Below are positions 61,790 through 64,000 of a stretch of DNA of 64,000 nt, one piece after another. The translations under genes and the position numbers were made by a program. Positions within the stretch are counted from its first letter, which is position 1. Each line of letters starts with the position of its first letter. The DNA is from Spinellus fusiger (Eukaryota > Mucoromycota > Mucoromycetes > Mucorales > Phycomycetaceae). The DNA is taken from contig JALLLS010000043.1 in the NCBI GenBank assembly GCA_025094145.1, positions 62,001 to 126,000 on the forward strand. Reading direction: 5' to 3'. The notes beneath the pieces were generated by a model. That model made no database searches, had not been told where the DNA came from, and worked only from the letters and a program-made list of their open reading frames with translations.

Positions 61790-62440
61790 TTATAACTTTA
61801 TGAATTCATTAGCTAAAGACATAAAACCTTCAATGGATATATATAACAGTGGTTAAAATACATAAGAGTGGTTTTTATTGTAAGGTTGTTTAGTAACTAC
61901 TACTATTCCCCGGGATCAATGACTACCTGACATCTCCGCCCCATGCTGGCAATGAGGATATCTGTCACTTCTTTTAGATATTTTGCCCCATTCCAGCATC
62001 AGGGCCGCGTCCAAATTTTGTTTGGTCGAATATACCCTTATGTCCTTCCTAATGATCTTCTAGAGGTGGGCCCACAGATGCTTAATTAGATCGAGATAAA
62101 GACTTTGCAAGGGCCAGTAAGGAATGGTTTCCACACCATTTGCTGTCTTCCCATTCTCGAGTTATCTTACGTAGATAGGGTCTAGCATTGTTCATCTGTA
62201 GGCAGTAACTGACTCCAGGGTTTAGGATAGAGAGAAATGCTCGAGTTCATGGAATTAGACATCTCCCAAGACATTGGTGTACTTGTTGGAGTTTATCTTA
62301 CTCTTCACTACGATCCATCTCTCAATATCCTCCCCACTAAAGCAGCTTATACCATCACACCACCACCTTCAGACTACCTTGTTTCCTGGAGATTCTCGGG
62401 ATTAAAGGCCATTGTTGTATTCTGACTTTAATCCAAAGAT
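61790..62440 (-). mobile_element. 5'-truncated Tc1/mariner copy (right arm)
   Basis: Inverted copy of 54990-55645 with two or three substitutions (for example TATACC against TATATC near 62350). Not functional. Confidence 0.7.
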
Positions 62441-62807
62441 TCTCCATGAATTGGCCAACAATGAGTAGTGTGCTGTGACATATCAGAATACTCTATGAAA
62501 GCTTGAGTACACACAAGTACCATAGTAATCTCTGTATCATTTCACTGACCAGTCGTGACTACAAATCAAACTTATTATCTCAGTGTACTATTAGACACTT
62601 CATCAGAGCTGTTACCATCCATATATCCTAACAGGACAATAATGACTGATAGTTCTATAATGGAGTGCTTATCCAATGAACCAGCCATAATGTAGAAGCC
62701 TGTGAAGGATAAGCACTCATAAAAGTATAAATAAGGAACCTTTGTTCACTCAATAAATATCTTGCCTTTGTTCAGTCTCGTTGTTTTACTTGTCCGAACA
62801 ATCTCAC
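62441..62807. other. Unique-looking sequence within the right arm
   Basis: Inverted copy of about 54600-54989, between the minisatellite and the Tc1 fragment. No gene, only the repeat copy. Confidence 0.7.
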
Positions 62808-63195
62808 ACAGGCAGACACAGCAGACACAGGCAGACACAGGTAGACACAGGTAGACACAGGCAGACACAGCAGACACAAGTAGACACAAGTAGACACGGG
62901 TAGATATATAAAGACATAGGTGGGCATAGTTAGATATAATTAGGCATATACAGACAGATACAGCGGGCATAAGTGGGCATAGGTGAGCATAGATGGATAC
63001 AGGCGGCATAGATGGATAAAGGTGGCATAGATGAATAAAGGTGGGCATAAGTAGGCATAAGTGGGCATAGATGGATAAAAATAGATGTAGATAGACATAA
63101 TTAGAAATGGGTAGACATACACAAACACAGATACACACAGATACAGATACACACAGACAGACAGATACGGACAGACAGATACGGACGCAGACAGA
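62808..63195. repeat. Minisatellite of the right arm
   Basis: Inverted copy of 54206-54600 with the same unit order (AGACACAGGC, then GGGCATAGATGGATA) and several single G losses. The ORFs spanning it are repeat translations. Confidence 0.9.
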
Positions 63196-64000
63196 TTACA
63201 AGGCCTCTTCCTGGTCACTATTTCCTTTTTCTCTGCACTTCTTTTTCTGTTTTCTCTCGACCAAAAGAAAATCTTCCACACGTTCCTTGGCTGCAGCCAA
63301 CTCACTCTCAAAGAAAAGCTGTATCTTTTCGTGTTGAGGCAAGACCTCAGCACACAGCTCGCCAATTACCTTCTTATTCCCTGCATCCCTGAATGCAGTG
63401 GCGTCTTCTTTTCTCTTGACGCAAGCTTTGCTTGTGCTGTCAATGACTTCATTAAGTATGCTTCAGCAAGGCCCTTATCATTGCACACATGCTTGGCCTA
63501 AACAAGAAAGAAAAAAGAGTGTGTAAATTCTCTCTTGCCTATACTCTATATTGAGTGCTATTCATTACATACCTCTTCAAAATAGCGGATTGCTTTTTTA
63601 TATTGGCCTTGAAGATAGCATATCTCCCCTTTTGATATGCAGATATCATTGATATGCTCGTTGTATGTTTGTGCCAATTCAAACAACTGAAAGCACGGTC
63701 GTATTCTCTACACAGCAGCCATGCAAATGAGCAACCAACAAAAATAAATAAATAGAAAGAAAGATATACTTACTCTAGATGACGATAGCACTCTCCAAAA
63801 CTGCACCAAAGAGACTGCCAGAAATCATGCAGGTTCTCGTGCCTCTCATCTGTGGCCGCAGCTGCCATGCTCAACCCGTCTAGGGCAGCCCGGTAGCTAA
63901 TGTCATAATGAATCAACTGTGTATTTTCAACGTATTCAGTCCCACTTACTCTTTCTTTTTCAAATAGTAAATACCCATCTCAAGGTAGACATGGGGGTCA
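63196..64000 (-). pseudogene. Partial second copy of the APC6-like gene (3' exons)
   Basis: The stop codon is at 63198-63196. The minus strand repeats the last exons: 63498-63196 (AKHVCNDKGLAEAYLMKSLT to the end), then EEYDRAFSCFELAQ, YRAALDGLSMAAAA and part of YLEMGIYYLKKKE at the window edge, with the same intron positions. Whether the rest of the gene follows outside the window is unknown; I label it partial rather than assume a full paralogue. Confidence 0.75.

Larger units (their letters stand above)
60871..64000 (-). repeat. Right arm of the large inverted duplication, cut by the window end
   Basis: Reverse complement of 53397-56533. It contains, from inside out, TnpB/Fanzor relic C, a Tc1 fragment, the minisatellite and the 3' exons of the APC6-like gene. 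It is slightly shorter than the left arm because of one-base losses, several of them a G missing from GG/GGG runs in the minisatellite (for example 62829, 62962, 63005, 63026). Confidence 0.93.

Overview
The window looks like nuclear DNA of an early-diverging fungus, most likely Mucoromycota (Mucorales-like). Genes carry many short GT-AG introns (about 50-100 nt) and are moderately GC-rich, separated by AT-rich gaps full of dead Tc1/mariner copies. Both UDP-glucose dehydrogenase and GDP-L-fucose synthase are present, which fits a cell wall with glucuronic acid and fucose. The assignment rests on gene content and architecture only; no search was possible.

Layout. 1-574: 5' part of an acyl-CoA-binding protein gene (minus). 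690-3757: a ~3 kb element with degenerate terminal inverted repeats carrying the C-terminal part of a TnpB/Fanzor-like RuvC protein. 4.9-17.1 kb: a gene-dense block with a tentative 56-aa ORF, MBF1, UDP-glucose dehydrogenase, a long-chain-base-1-phosphate phosphatase, a small unknown gene, a PTC7-type PP2C phosphatase and a secreted large-subunit catalase. 17.1-25.4 kb: a gene-poor AT-rich transposon graveyard. 25.4-30.6 kb: secreted GH20 hexosaminidase and a Tps2-type trehalose-6-phosphate phosphatase, tail to tail. 34.0-45.6 kb: sphingomyelin-synthase-like protein, GDP-L-fucose synthase, SEC24, a second copy of the Fanzor-type element, and a CDC4/FBXW7-type F-box WD40 protein. 46-50.8 kb: Tc1 relics and a second family of TnpB/Fanzor-like relics. 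50.9-54.2 kb: an APC6/CDC16-like gene.

From 53397 to the window end lies a large inverted duplication. Its arms are about 3.1 kb and nearly identical (53397-56533 and 60871-64000), separated by a 4.3 kb spacer holding an acidic unknown gene and a GT15 (KRE2/MNT1-like) mannosyltransferase. Each arm carries the 3' exons of the APC6-like gene, a minisatellite, a truncated Tc1 copy and a TnpB/Fanzor-like relic. It continues beyond the window.

Functional themes are wall and glycan building (UGDH, GDP-fucose synthase, GT15, hexosaminidase), sphingolipid turnover (LCB-1-phosphate phosphatase, SMS-like), stress protection (catalase, trehalose), COPII export (SEC24) and cell-cycle ubiquitin ligases (CDC4-like, APC6-like). 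The most unusual signals are the two TnpB/Fanzor-like families with their deletion derivatives, and the inverted duplication. Several genes show isolated one-nucleotide frame breaks, many in homopolymers or simple repeats, which suggests residual indel errors in the assembly; this matters when judging whether the APC6-like gene or the right arm is really broken.
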